From Ignavibacteriaceae bacterium (lineage in GTDB: Bacteria; Bacteroidota; Ignavibacteria; Ignavibacteriales; Ignavibacteriaceae): 64,000 bases of DNA. Shown one piece after another: positions 8,339 to 15,922 of this stretch (position 1 is its first letter; each line of letters begins with the position of its first letter). Below the pieces are notes generated by a model that made no database searches, was not told where the DNA came from, and saw only the letters and a program-made list of their open reading frames with translations. The DNA lies in contig JACZKK010000166.1 of assembly GCA_014860115.1 (NCBI GenBank), positions 1 to 64,000 of the forward strand. The letters run 5' to 3'. Made by a program: the position numbers and the translations under genes.

Positions 8339-9376
8339 ATGACGGATAGAACAAATACCTCTTCCAGAACTTTTCAGCTAATGCTGATTCTCGCCAGCTT
8401 CGTAATAGTCGTTGCTGGAATGAAAGCTGCAGAGTCAATTGTTGTTCCTTTTTTATTGTCGCTATTTATTTCAATCATTGCTTTACCTCCTTTCATCTGG
8501 CTTCAGCAGAAAAAAGTTCCCAGAGGAATAGCTTTAGTGCTAATAATACTTATCTTCCTTTCATTTATTTTTTTGATCGGCGTTTTAATTGGAACTTCAG
8601 TCAACGATTTTTTAACAAAACTTCCGGTCTATGAACAAAAACTTCAAGGTCAAACACAAGTTGTAATTGCATGGTTAGTTGAGCATGAAATAATTGAATC
8701 TGACTTTCAAATATCCAACTCTTTTAATCCATCTGTGATTTTCACCATTGTTGGTGATACATTCAACCAGGTGAGCAATTTATTTGCAAATGGTTTTCTT
8801 ATTCTGCTGACAGTTATTTTCATTATGCTTGAAGAAGTAAGCATTCCTGCAAAAATTAAAAAAATGGTTGCTGACCCTGAGGCATCTCTTTCAAGAATTC
8901 AGGCAGTAGCCCAAAACATAAACAAATACATTGCAATAAAAACAGCGATTAGTTTAGTAACAGGTTTGCTTGTTTATTTTCTACTACTGATCATCGGGGT
9001 TGACTATCCCCTGCTATGGGGTGTGCTTGCATTTGCACTCAATTTTATTCCGACAATCGGTTCAATAATCGCATTAATCCCACCAGTGTTATTGACAATA
9101 ATTCAATTTGGCTTCGGTAAGGCCCTAGTTGTTCTTATTGGCTACGTCGTCATTAATACAATTATGGGAAATATCCTTGAGCCAAAATTTATGGGAAAAG
9201 GATTGGGTCTTTCAACTCTGGTTGTATTTCTTTCCTTAATATTCTGGGGATGGGTACTTGGCCCAATTGGTATGTTGCTTTCTGTCCCTCTCACAATTAC
9301 AATAAAGATCGCTCTTGACAGCTCCGATGAAACCCGGTGGTTAGCAATTCTTCTCGGACCTGAGAAGACTGAATAG
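8339..9376 (+). CDS. AI-2E family transporter (PerM/TqsA-like)
   Basis: The 345-residue inner-membrane protein has about eight transmembrane segments with the family layout: two N-terminal helices, a soluble stretch (residues about 85-145), then a C-terminal block containing FALNFIPTIGSIIALIPP and GNILEPKFMGKGLGLSTLVV, both hallmark motifs. Members export small molecules such as autoinducer-2 or act in ion homeostasis, and substrates differ widely. The start ATG follows a barrel gene by 24 nt. Membership is firm; the substrate is not predictable. Confidence 0.88.
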   Translation: MTDRTNTSSRTFQLMLILASFVIVVAGMKAAESIVVPFLLSLFISIIALPPFIWLQQKKVPRGIALVLIILIFLSFIFLIGVLIGTSVNDFLTKLPVYEQKLQGQTQVVIAWLVEHEIIESDFQISNSFNPSVIFTIVGDTFNQVSNLFANGFLILLTVIFIMLEEVSIPAKIKKMVADPEASLSRIQAVAQNINKYIAIKTAISLVTGLLVYFLLLIIGVDYPLLWGVLAFALNFIPTIGSIIALIPPVLLTIIQFGFGKALVVLIGYVVINTIMGNILEPKFMGKGLGLSTLVVFLSLIFWGWVLGPIGMLLSVPLTITIKIALDSSDETRWLAILLGPEKTE

Positions 9377-9392
9377 TTTTGAAGTGAGCGCT

Positions 9393-10436
9393 ATGCTATT
9401 AACATCATTTTTAAATATAAATTTTTTCTCCATAGTAATTATTTTTCTCTTCTTAAGTATTCCATCATTTGCACAAAGAACCGATGTAGTTGTTTTGAAA
9501 AATGGAGATAAGATAACTGGTGAAGTTAAATTTATGCGGGTTGGAATACTCACGTACAAAACCGATAATATGGAGACAATCGAAATTCAATGGAATAAAA
9601 TTAAAAGTATAACAACAAAAAATTTCTTTGAAATTGAAGTTGCAGACGGCAGAGTATTTTTTGGTTCAATAGCTCCGGGAGAAGACGAAGATAGGATGAC
9701 TGTAAAAGGAGTTACGATGGAGCATAATTTGTTTTTGAAATACATTGTAAGAATTAATAGAATCAAAGAATCTTTCTGGGATATAATTGAGGGATCCGTT
9801 AAACTCGGATTTAGTTTTACCAAAGCAAGCAGCATCGGACAAATTAGTCTGGGCGGAAATGCAAAATACCGGACAAAAATTAATGTATCAGAGTTAGCTT
9901 TGAACTCAGTTTTAACAACAACAGATGAGGAAATCACTTCAAGCAAAAATGATCTGTCATTTTCCTATCAACATAATCTCAAATATCAATGGTTTGGCGC
10001 TGGTATTATATCACTCCAGGAAAACAGCGAACTGGGCATAAAGCTAAGAACATCATTAGGAGGTGGAATAGGTAATAATATCATTCAATCTCAAAATCAG
10101 TGGCTTTATGGTTTAGCTGGTATATCTGTAAACCGAGAAGCCAAGACAGATCAAACTGTAGCTATCTATAATGTTGAGGGTTTAATTAGTGCTCAATACC
10201 AATTTTTTAAGTATGAACATCCCAAGGCTACATTTTTAACTTTTACAAATATATTTCCAAGCCTTAGTAATTTAGGCAGATTCAGATTTAATTATAATGC
10301 GGAGTTAAGCTGGGAGATGATTTTAGATTTTTACTGGGACCTAACCTTCTACTTTGAGTATGATAATGAACCTCAATCTGAAAACGCATCTCAATCTGAT
10401 TACCGTATTGAAACTTCACTCAAATACATTTTTTAA
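9393..10436 (+). CDS. DUF481-type outer-membrane protein
   Basis: After a leader ending SIPSFAQ, residues about 28-110 contain VVLKNGDKITGEVKFMRVG and IQWNKIKSI, the small-barrel-like segment that often precedes DUF481 (YdiY-type) barrels. The remaining about 230 residues are alternating strands ending with a terminal aromatic (SLKYIF). The ATG at 9393 is preferred to a GTG at 9384 because it begins the hydrophobic leader. YdiY-like proteins are salt- or acid-inducible outer-membrane proteins without a clear function. It is followed 11 nt later by a FadL-like gene with a good AAGGAG site. Confidence 0.75.
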   Translation: MLLTSFLNINFFSIVIIFLFLSIPSFAQRTDVVVLKNGDKITGEVKFMRVGILTYKTDNMETIEIQWNKIKSITTKNFFEIEVADGRVFFGSIAPGEDEDRMTVKGVTMEHNLFLKYIVRINRIKESFWDIIEGSVKLGFSFTKASSIGQISLGGNAKYRTKINVSELALNSVLTTTDEEITSSKNDLSFSYQHNLKYQWFGAGIISLQENSELGIKLRTSLGGGIGNNIIQSQNQWLYGLAGISVNREAKTDQTVAIYNVEGLISAQYQFFKYEHPKATFLTFTNIFPSLSNLGRFRFNYNAELSWEMILDFYWDLTFYFEYDNEPQSENASQSDYRIETSLKYIF

Positions 10437-10447
10437 GGAGTCAGAAC

Positions 10448-11794
10448 ATGAAAAGATTACTACTGCTTCTTTTATTCATTGTCTTACTACAGATTCAATT
10501 ATTTGCGCAGGAAAACAATTATTGGAATATTCAGTACGGAACAAGATCAACATTACTTGGCGGTGCAGTAATTGGTAGTGTTTCTGATTTAAGTGCAACA
10601 TTCTATAATCCTGGTGCTATTGCCCTCTTCCCTGATGTTAAGTTTATTTTGAGTGCACAGGTTTATCAATTAGACAATTATAAAATAGTAGATGGAGCTG
10701 CTGAAGGAAAAGATCTTGATTATTCATCAATCGTTCCCTCACCAAACTTTGTTGCATTCGATCTCGCTTTTGATTTTTTGGGAGATGATCGTCTGGCATT
10801 TTCAATATTAACCAGACAGAACGCAAACGTTGAGTTTTCCGCCAGAGTTATTGATTCACTCGAAGTAATCGCATCCTCACCGGGTAAAGAAAGTTTTGCT
10901 GGTGGAATAAATAGTGAAAAAAAATTTAATGATGTCTGGGGAGGTATCACTTACTCTACAAAACTGAGTAAAGTAATTGGTTTAGGATTTACAGGCTATG
11001 TTTCTTACCGAAGCCACAAGGCATCATCAATTACTATTCTTCAGGCATTGCAGTCAAATGGTGAAATAGCCTCTTACTCAAATATTAATAATTACAGATA
11101 TAACAACTGCCGCGCATTACTAAAAGCAGGAATAGGATTCAACCTTAATCCATTAACTCTGGGAGTTACAGTTTCAACTCCAAGTCTGAACATGTTTGGT
11201 TCTGGTTCTGTCGGGACGCATCTATTTGTTTCCGGTATAGATACAAACAGGTTTGAGAGTAATTTTCAGGAAGAAGTTGAATCGGAATTTAATTCCTCTT
11301 GGGCGGTAGGCATAGGCGGTGCATATAGAATTGGAAAGACAATACTGCATCTAAGCGCTGAATGGTATGATGCAATTAATCGGTTTAGTGTTCTTGATAC
11401 TGAACCTTATGAATCTCAAAGTTCTGGAGAAACTTTAACGAATGATTTGTCACACGAAGCAAAGAGTGTAATTAACTTCGGCTTTGGAATGGATTATTTT
11501 GCAACTGACAGTCTTATTTTTTCTTTAAGCGTTACAAGTGATTTCTCAGCCTCTGTAGATAATACAACCACAAATCTTGCGCCTTACGCAGCCTGGGATC
11601 TAATACATATTGCCGGTGGTTCAACATTTAATGTTTGGAAATCAGAACTGACAGTTGGAGTTGTTTACTCATTTGGCTCACAAACGCTTCAAAACAAAAT
11701 TGATATTACACCTGAGGCAGATGAAAGTTCAATTGATCGCCAATCAGAATTTAAATATTCGCAGATCAAAGTATTACTTGGTTTTGAACTCTAA
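10448..11794 (+). CDS. FadL/OmpP1-like outer-membrane transport protein
   Basis: The product (448 residues) has a signal peptide ending IQLFAQ and the N-terminal pattern GTRSTLLGGAVIGSVSDLSATFYNPGAIAL, in which an early Asp/Asn-rich turn followed by YNPG resembles the plug region of FadL/OmpP1 porins. Those take up hydrophobic compounds such as long-chain fatty acids. Many amphipathic strands follow and the chain ends in VLLGFEL. The family call rests on the YNPGA motif, the length and the strand pattern. It lies in the same run as the DUF481 gene. Confidence 0.65.
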   Translation: MKRLLLLLLFIVLLQIQLFAQENNYWNIQYGTRSTLLGGAVIGSVSDLSATFYNPGAIALFPDVKFILSAQVYQLDNYKIVDGAAEGKDLDYSSIVPSPNFVAFDLAFDFLGDDRLAFSILTRQNANVEFSARVIDSLEVIASSPGKESFAGGINSEKKFNDVWGGITYSTKLSKVIGLGFTGYVSYRSHKASSITILQALQSNGEIASYSNINNYRYNNCRALLKAGIGFNLNPLTLGVTVSTPSLNMFGSGSVGTHLFVSGIDTNRFESNFQEEVESEFNSSWAVGIGGAYRIGKTILHLSAEWYDAINRFSVLDTEPYESQSSGETLTNDLSHEAKSVINFGFGMDYFATDSLIFSLSVTSDFSASVDNTTTNLAPYAAWDLIHIAGGSTFNVWKSELTVGVVYSFGSQTLQNKIDITPEADESSIDRQSEFKYSQIKVLLGFEL

Positions 11795-11900
11795 TAAAGA
11801 AATTAACACTTATTAAATGGTTCATAACTACCGTTAGTTTTTTCTATATTATTTATAGATTTTAATATAAATTTTTATTCTTAGAATTGTTTTTAATAAT

Positions 11901-12794
11901 ATGCTAAAAAAACAACTAATATTTATCTTTCTTGTATCTATCATTTATTCCTGTTCACCAGATTTACCAATAGTACCTCCCATAAACACAACTCCAACAA
12001 ACGAATCCCATCCCGGAAAATTTGTCTGGAGAGATTTGATGACTGATGATGTTTCCGCTGTCAAGAAGTTTTATTCAGAATTATTTGGCTGGACCTTCAT
12101 TGATGTTGGTGAATCAGATAATGATTATACTGTTGTTTTACACCATGGAAAACCTATAGCGGGAATTTTTAGGCTGCGCGATGTAGAAGCGAGGCAAAGA
12201 TATTCTCAGTGGATCAGTTACCTTTCAGTTACTGATATGAATCAGGCTATCAATTATACAAAATCCAGTGGCGGTAGCATTTATCGAGATCCTTTTGAAC
12301 TTCCGAACAGAGGTACCGTTTCTTTTATTTTTGACTCGCAGAATGCTGTGCTGGCATTTGTTAAATCCAGCAGTGGTGATCCTGTAAATCAAGATCCTAT
12401 CTATAACGAATGGTTTTGGACTGAATTATGGACGAACGATGTTCAGAATTCAGTTAACTTTTACACAGAGTTATTTGGATATAACCAAAGGACATTTGAT
12501 ACCAGAGCAGAAAATCAATATCACGTTCTTGAAAAAGAAAACAGACCAAGAGCAGGTATAATCAAAATTCCATTTGAAAATGTTAAGCCGCACTGGATGC
12601 CGTACATTGCAGTTAAAGATCCTGCGGAAATAGTTAAAAAAGTTGACCAGCTTGGTGGTACAGTTTATTTAGGAACTGAAGGTATTGCCGGTAACAACGC
12701 AGCTATCATTGCTGATCCATCTGGTGCTGTTTTCACTGTTCAGAAATGGCCATTAGAAAAAGGTGAATTTAAGGAGATTAAAGATGAAGACTAA
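11901..12794 (+). CDS. Two-domain VOC (glyoxalase-fold) lipoprotein
   Basis: A lipobox (IIYSC, Cys18) is followed by two vicinal-oxygen-chelate domains. The first, about residues 38-155, begins FVWRDLMTDDVSAVKKFYSE; the second, about 168-285, begins WFWTELWTNDVQNSVNFYTE and ends IIADPSGAVFTVQKW. This doubled arrangement is known from CFP32-like proteins and glyoxalase-related enzymes, but the metal ligands are not all obvious and the substrate cannot be predicted. The odd point is the lipoprotein signal: most VOC proteins are cytoplasmic. Its 3' end overlaps the next small gene by 11 nt. Confidence 0.8.
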   Translation: MLKKQLIFIFLVSIIYSCSPDLPIVPPINTTPTNESHPGKFVWRDLMTDDVSAVKKFYSELFGWTFIDVGESDNDYTVVLHHGKPIAGIFRLRDVEARQRYSQWISYLSVTDMNQAINYTKSSGGSIYRDPFELPNRGTVSFIFDSQNAVLAFVKSSSGDPVNQDPIYNEWFWTELWTNDVQNSVNFYTELFGYNQRTFDTRAENQYHVLEKENRPRAGIIKIPFENVKPHWMPYIAVKDPAEIVKKVDQLGGTVYLGTEGIAGNNAAIIADPSGAVFTVQKWPLEKGEFKEIKDED

Positions 12795-12963
12795 AATTAA
12801 ATTATTAATACTGAGTCTTACCTTATTGCTGATACTTTTACTATCAGGTTGTGGTACAGGGCAAGTTAGCATTGGTGTTGGAGTATATGTTCCCGGAGCA
12901 TGGGGTGGTCCATACGGCGCTGGTTATTATCCGCCAGTCGGAGTTGGATATCCCTTATATTAA
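12784..12963 (+). CDS. Tiny Gly/Pro/Tyr-rich lipoprotein
   Basis: This 59-residue product starts at an ATG with AAGGAG at 12771-12776, giving a spacing of 7 nt; an upstream GTG at 12763 in the same frame would bury the signal peptide. The lipobox LLSGC is near residue 23. The mature part, about 37 residues, is almost all Gly, Val, Pro, Tyr and Ala (for example YGAGYYPPVGVGYP). It overlaps the end of the VOC lipoprotein gene, so the two are likely translationally coupled. Function unknown. Confidence 0.7.
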   Translation: MKTKIKLLILSLTLLLILLLSGCGTGQVSIGVGVYVPGAWGGPYGAGYYPPVGVGYPLY

Positions 12964-13017
12964 AATTTTAATAATACATTTTACATTATTTAAACACATT
13001 TAAATCGGAATAGATAA

Positions 13018-13653
13018 ATGAAAAAAACACCTATCCTCTTGATCTCTCTATTAACTTTTTTAACAGTTCTTTTCTTTTCTTGTTCAACAACCAAAACCAG
13101 CATTATAGGTGAATGGCAGGACGATACTTATCAAAAAGGAAATCTTCAAAAAGTTCTTGTCCTCGGGATTGTGAACAAGGAAAAACCTCTGCTCAGAAGA
13201 AACTTTGAGGACGGAATGGCAAGAGCTTTTAATGATGGTGGAATTTCAGCTGTGGTGTCAATGGATCATATGCCCTACGATGTTGCTGTTGATTCAACAT
13301 CATTTGAAAAATATTTTAAAGAATTGGATGTAGATGCCGTTGTGGTTTCCAGACTGGTTGCCGTAGATGCTGACCGCGATTACAAAGCCGGATATCTTTA
13401 TACCATTCCATACAACTCTTATTATGGATTTTACGGTTATTATTATGCGGGAATTTCATATGCTAACAGCGCTGGTTATCTTTCACAAAATGTAGTCGTT
13501 GTTCTTGAAACGAACATTTATGAAACAACAAACAAAAAATTAATCTGGAGCGGTGTTTCAGAAACTGTTGAACCTGATAAAGCTTCTGATGTGATTAATT
13601 CTTTTGGCAGCGAACTTGTCAGTAGGCTCAAAACCGAAGGTTACTTTAAATAA
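13018..13653 (+). CDS. Envelope lipoprotein, hypothetical (DUF4136-like architecture)
   Basis: The lipobox LFFSC has Cys22. The body opens with IIGEWQDDTYQKGNLQKVLV, then AVVVSRLVAVD, a Tyr-rich loop at about residues 126-145 (YNSYYGFYGYYYAG), and a final LIWSGVSETV segment resembling the LVWRGxG strand of the DUF4136 paralogues. This suggests a related fold, but I cannot assign the family with certainty. The stop codon overlaps the start of the following hydrolase gene by one base (TAATG), so they are coupled. Confidence 0.68.
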   Translation: MKKTPILLISLLTFLTVLFFSCSTTKTSIIGEWQDDTYQKGNLQKVLVLGIVNKEKPLLRRNFEDGMARAFNDGGISAVVSMDHMPYDVAVDSTSFEKYFKELDVDAVVVSRLVAVDADRDYKAGYLYTIPYNSYYGFYGYYYAGISYANSAGYLSQNVVVVLETNIYETTNKKLIWSGVSETVEPDKASDVINSFGSELVSRLKTEGYFK

Positions 13654-14495
13654 TGTTAGTTAAGTTCTACGGAACCCGAGGTTCTGTTCCTGTCTGCAGT
13701 CCTGATTTTCAGGAGTTTGGTGGAAATACAACCTGTATTCAAGTTAGAGATAAAGAATCAAAAAATATTGCTGTACTTGATGCGGGTACAGGTATAAGAG
13801 AATTAGGAAAAGATTTAATTAAAAGCAGACATAAACAGGATGAAATATTTATTGCGTTCACTCATTTTCACTGGGATCATATCCAGGGATTTCCTTTTTT
13901 TGAACCTGCCTTTGACAAAAAGCAAAAGATCAATTTACTTGCATTAGGTTGGGGAGAGCGAATCACTTGCCTAAAAGATATTTTCAAAACTCAGATGCAA
14001 AAAGAATTCTTTCCTGTTCAACTTGAAAAAATGGGTGCTAAGTTCAAATTTATGTTGCTGAGTGAAACTAAAAAAGTATTCAGAACTCAGACAAAAAATC
14101 CAAAACCAGTGGTTGTTAAAACGAATAAACATAAGCATCCCGGTGGTGCTTACGGATACAGAATTGAACTCGGCGGCAAAGTAATGGTATTTTGCACCGA
14201 TATTGAACATGGAAACTCTATTGATAAGAATGTAGTTAGGCTGGCAGAGAATGCTGATCTGTTAATCCACGATGCTCAGTTCACTGATGAAGAGCAGAAA
14301 AATAAAACTGGTTGGGGTCACAGCAGTTACAGCCAGGCTATTGAAGTTGCTGAAATGGCTAATGTCAAAATGCTCGCCCTTACTCATCATGATCCAGATC
14401 ACGATGATGCATTCTTAAGAAAAATGGAGAAAAAGTGTAAGCAAAGATTTAATAATAGCTTCCTTGCAAGGGAGAAAATGGAAATTGAGCTGTAG
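13653..14495 (+). CDS. Metallo-beta-lactamase-fold hydrolase
   Basis: The HxHxDH metal motif is present as THFHWDH (H71, H73, D75, H76), with further ligands in LIHDAQF, CTDIEHG and ALTHHDPDHDD. The start MLVKFYGTRGSVPV and a GGNTTCIQV segment are typical of the RNase Z / PhnP / cyclic-nucleotide phosphodiesterase-like branch. No signal peptide is present, so it is cytoplasmic, unlike all its neighbours. The ATG overlaps the stop of the preceding lipoprotein gene by one base. Substrate unknown; phosphodiesters are most likely. Confidence 0.83.
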   Translation: MLVKFYGTRGSVPVCSPDFQEFGGNTTCIQVRDKESKNIAVLDAGTGIRELGKDLIKSRHKQDEIFIAFTHFHWDHIQGFPFFEPAFDKKQKINLLALGWGERITCLKDIFKTQMQKEFFPVQLEKMGAKFKFMLLSETKKVFRTQTKNPKPVVVKTNKHKHPGGAYGYRIELGGKVMVFCTDIEHGNSIDKNVVRLAENADLLIHDAQFTDEEQKNKTGWGHSSYSQAIEVAEMANVKMLALTHHDPDHDDAFLRKMEKKCKQRFNNSFLAREKMEIEL

Positions 14496-14529
14496 ATAAA
14501 ATAACTTAAATAATAATTAGGAATCATAA

Positions 14530-15165
14530 ATGAAAAATTATTTACTTGTCGCGATCTGTTTTTTAGTTCTGAATATTACTTCGTTTGCTCAAAATGGGTA
14601 TGGAACGGAGCTCACAGGAAACGTGGTAATCCCAATTGGTAAAAACGCAGAATACTATAATATCGGTTTTGGAGGGTTGGTCGGTTTCTACTACGATGTT
14701 GCAGATAATTTCAGGATGGCTTTAGTGCTTGGCTACCTGCGTTCAAGTGTTAATGAAAGCAAAGTAAATGAAATATATGCGAGCGGTGGACAGGAGGCTA
14801 ACATTACTGGAGGAGTTGGTGTTATTCCGGCATTAATAAGTATAAGATTCATATCGCCAGGACCCGGTATGAGGCTCTATGGGCTGCTGGAAGGTGGTTT
14901 ATATTCTTATAAGACAAGCTTCAGTGGAACTTATGGCGGCGGTGCACCGGTCGATGAGTCAGAATTCAGAAGTGAAGCCGGACTTGCTTTCGGTGGCGGA
15001 GTTCTATTTCCTTTAAATAAGGAATTATCATTGGATGTGAATATTCGTTATCACTGGGTGAATGATTCCGAATATATTGATTATGAAGGCACCTCAATTG
15101 CAAACAGCAGAATGCTAACATTGGGTGTTGGAGTGAACTGGTTTTTCGCTTTACCTAACCAATGA
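14530..15165 (+). CDS. Small outer-membrane beta-barrel protein
   Basis: The 211-residue product has a signal peptide ending ITSFAQ and a strand pattern with Gly/aromatic alternation (VVIPIGKNAEYYNIGFGGLV, RLYGLLEGGLYSYK), ending in VGVNWFFALPNQ. It looks like an 8-stranded barrel and forms the third barrel/DUF4136 pair of the cluster with the gene 47 nt downstream. Function unknown. Confidence 0.68.
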   Translation: MKNYLLVAICFLVLNITSFAQNGYGTELTGNVVIPIGKNAEYYNIGFGGLVGFYYDVADNFRMALVLGYLRSSVNESKVNEIYASGGQEANITGGVGVIPALISIRFISPGPGMRLYGLLEGGLYSYKTSFSGTYGGGAPVDESEFRSEAGLAFGGGVLFPLNKELSLDVNIRYHWVNDSEYIDYEGTSIANSRMLTLGVGVNWFFALPNQ

Positions 15166-15212
15166 TTAAATTAATTCAACAAAAAAAATCATCTAAAAAA
15201 TAAATTAGGAGT

Positions 15213-15755
15213 ATGAACGTGATTAAATATTTTTTCCTAGCAATAATAGTTCTCGGATTCTTAGCTGGATGTTCCTCTGTTTCTGTGACGAATGACTACG
15301 ATCCCGCAGCAGATTTTTCAGCTTATAGTACGTTCAGCATTTACGATGGAGTTATCAAAGATAGTGAACTTGAAAATGTACCTTTAGCAAAGAAAAGAGT
15401 GCTTGAAGCTATCAACAATGAAATGCTCACGAAAGGATTAACCGAAGCCGAAACCGCTATTGCCGACTTGATAATCTATGCTCATGGCGGCACAACAGAA
15501 AAAATGAATGTCAACGATTATGGATATGGCTATGGCGGTTGGTGGGGACCTAGTCCTTATGGAAGAGACATTGATGTTTCTTATTACACGCAGGCTTCAC
15601 TCATAATTGATTTTGTTGATAACTCAAAAAAGGAATTAGTGTGGCGTGGAATCGGTAGTGCAGCATTACAGGATAGAGGTACACCGGAGGAAAGACAGCA
15701 ATTTATTGATGAGGCAGTAGCACAAATTCTGAATCAATATCCTCCAGTTGAATAA
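15213..15755 (+). CDS. DUF4136 lipoprotein with Gly/Tyr/Trp-rich insert
   Basis: The lipobox LAGC gives Cys20, followed by the family start SVTNDYDPAADFSAYSTFSI and the later SLIIDFVDNSKKELVWRGIG. Between them is a Tyr/Gly/Trp stretch (YGYGYGGWWGPSPYG, about residues 109-123). It is a paralogue of the product at 4762. A TTAGGAG ribosome site precedes the ATG. An intrinsic terminator 21 nt after the stop closes the envelope cluster. Confidence 0.88.
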   Translation: MNVIKYFFLAIIVLGFLAGCSSVSVTNDYDPAADFSAYSTFSIYDGVIKDSELENVPLAKKRVLEAINNEMLTKGLTEAETAIADLIIYAHGGTTEKMNVNDYGYGYGGWWGPSPYGRDIDVSYYTQASLIIDFVDNSKKELVWRGIGSAALQDRGTPEERQQFIDEAVAQILNQYPPVE

Positions 15756-15776
15756 GACTTAATACATACAAATCAG

Positions 15777-15803
15777 GCTGCTCACCCCTTGAGCAGCTTT
15801 TTT
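15777..15803 (+). terminator. Intrinsic terminator
   Basis: GCTGCTC and GAGCAGC arms form a perfect 7-bp stem followed by TTTTTTATTT. It ends the plus-strand envelope cluster. Confidence 0.92.
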
Positions 15804-15922
15804 ATTTACCTCAACTATTTACAAGCCAAATTCGACTCTGCATTTTTCATCCCGGAGTCGATTTAGCTTACATATAATCTTCAGAATTCTTATCTTTGAA
15901 AAAAGAATAATAATAGGAAAAA

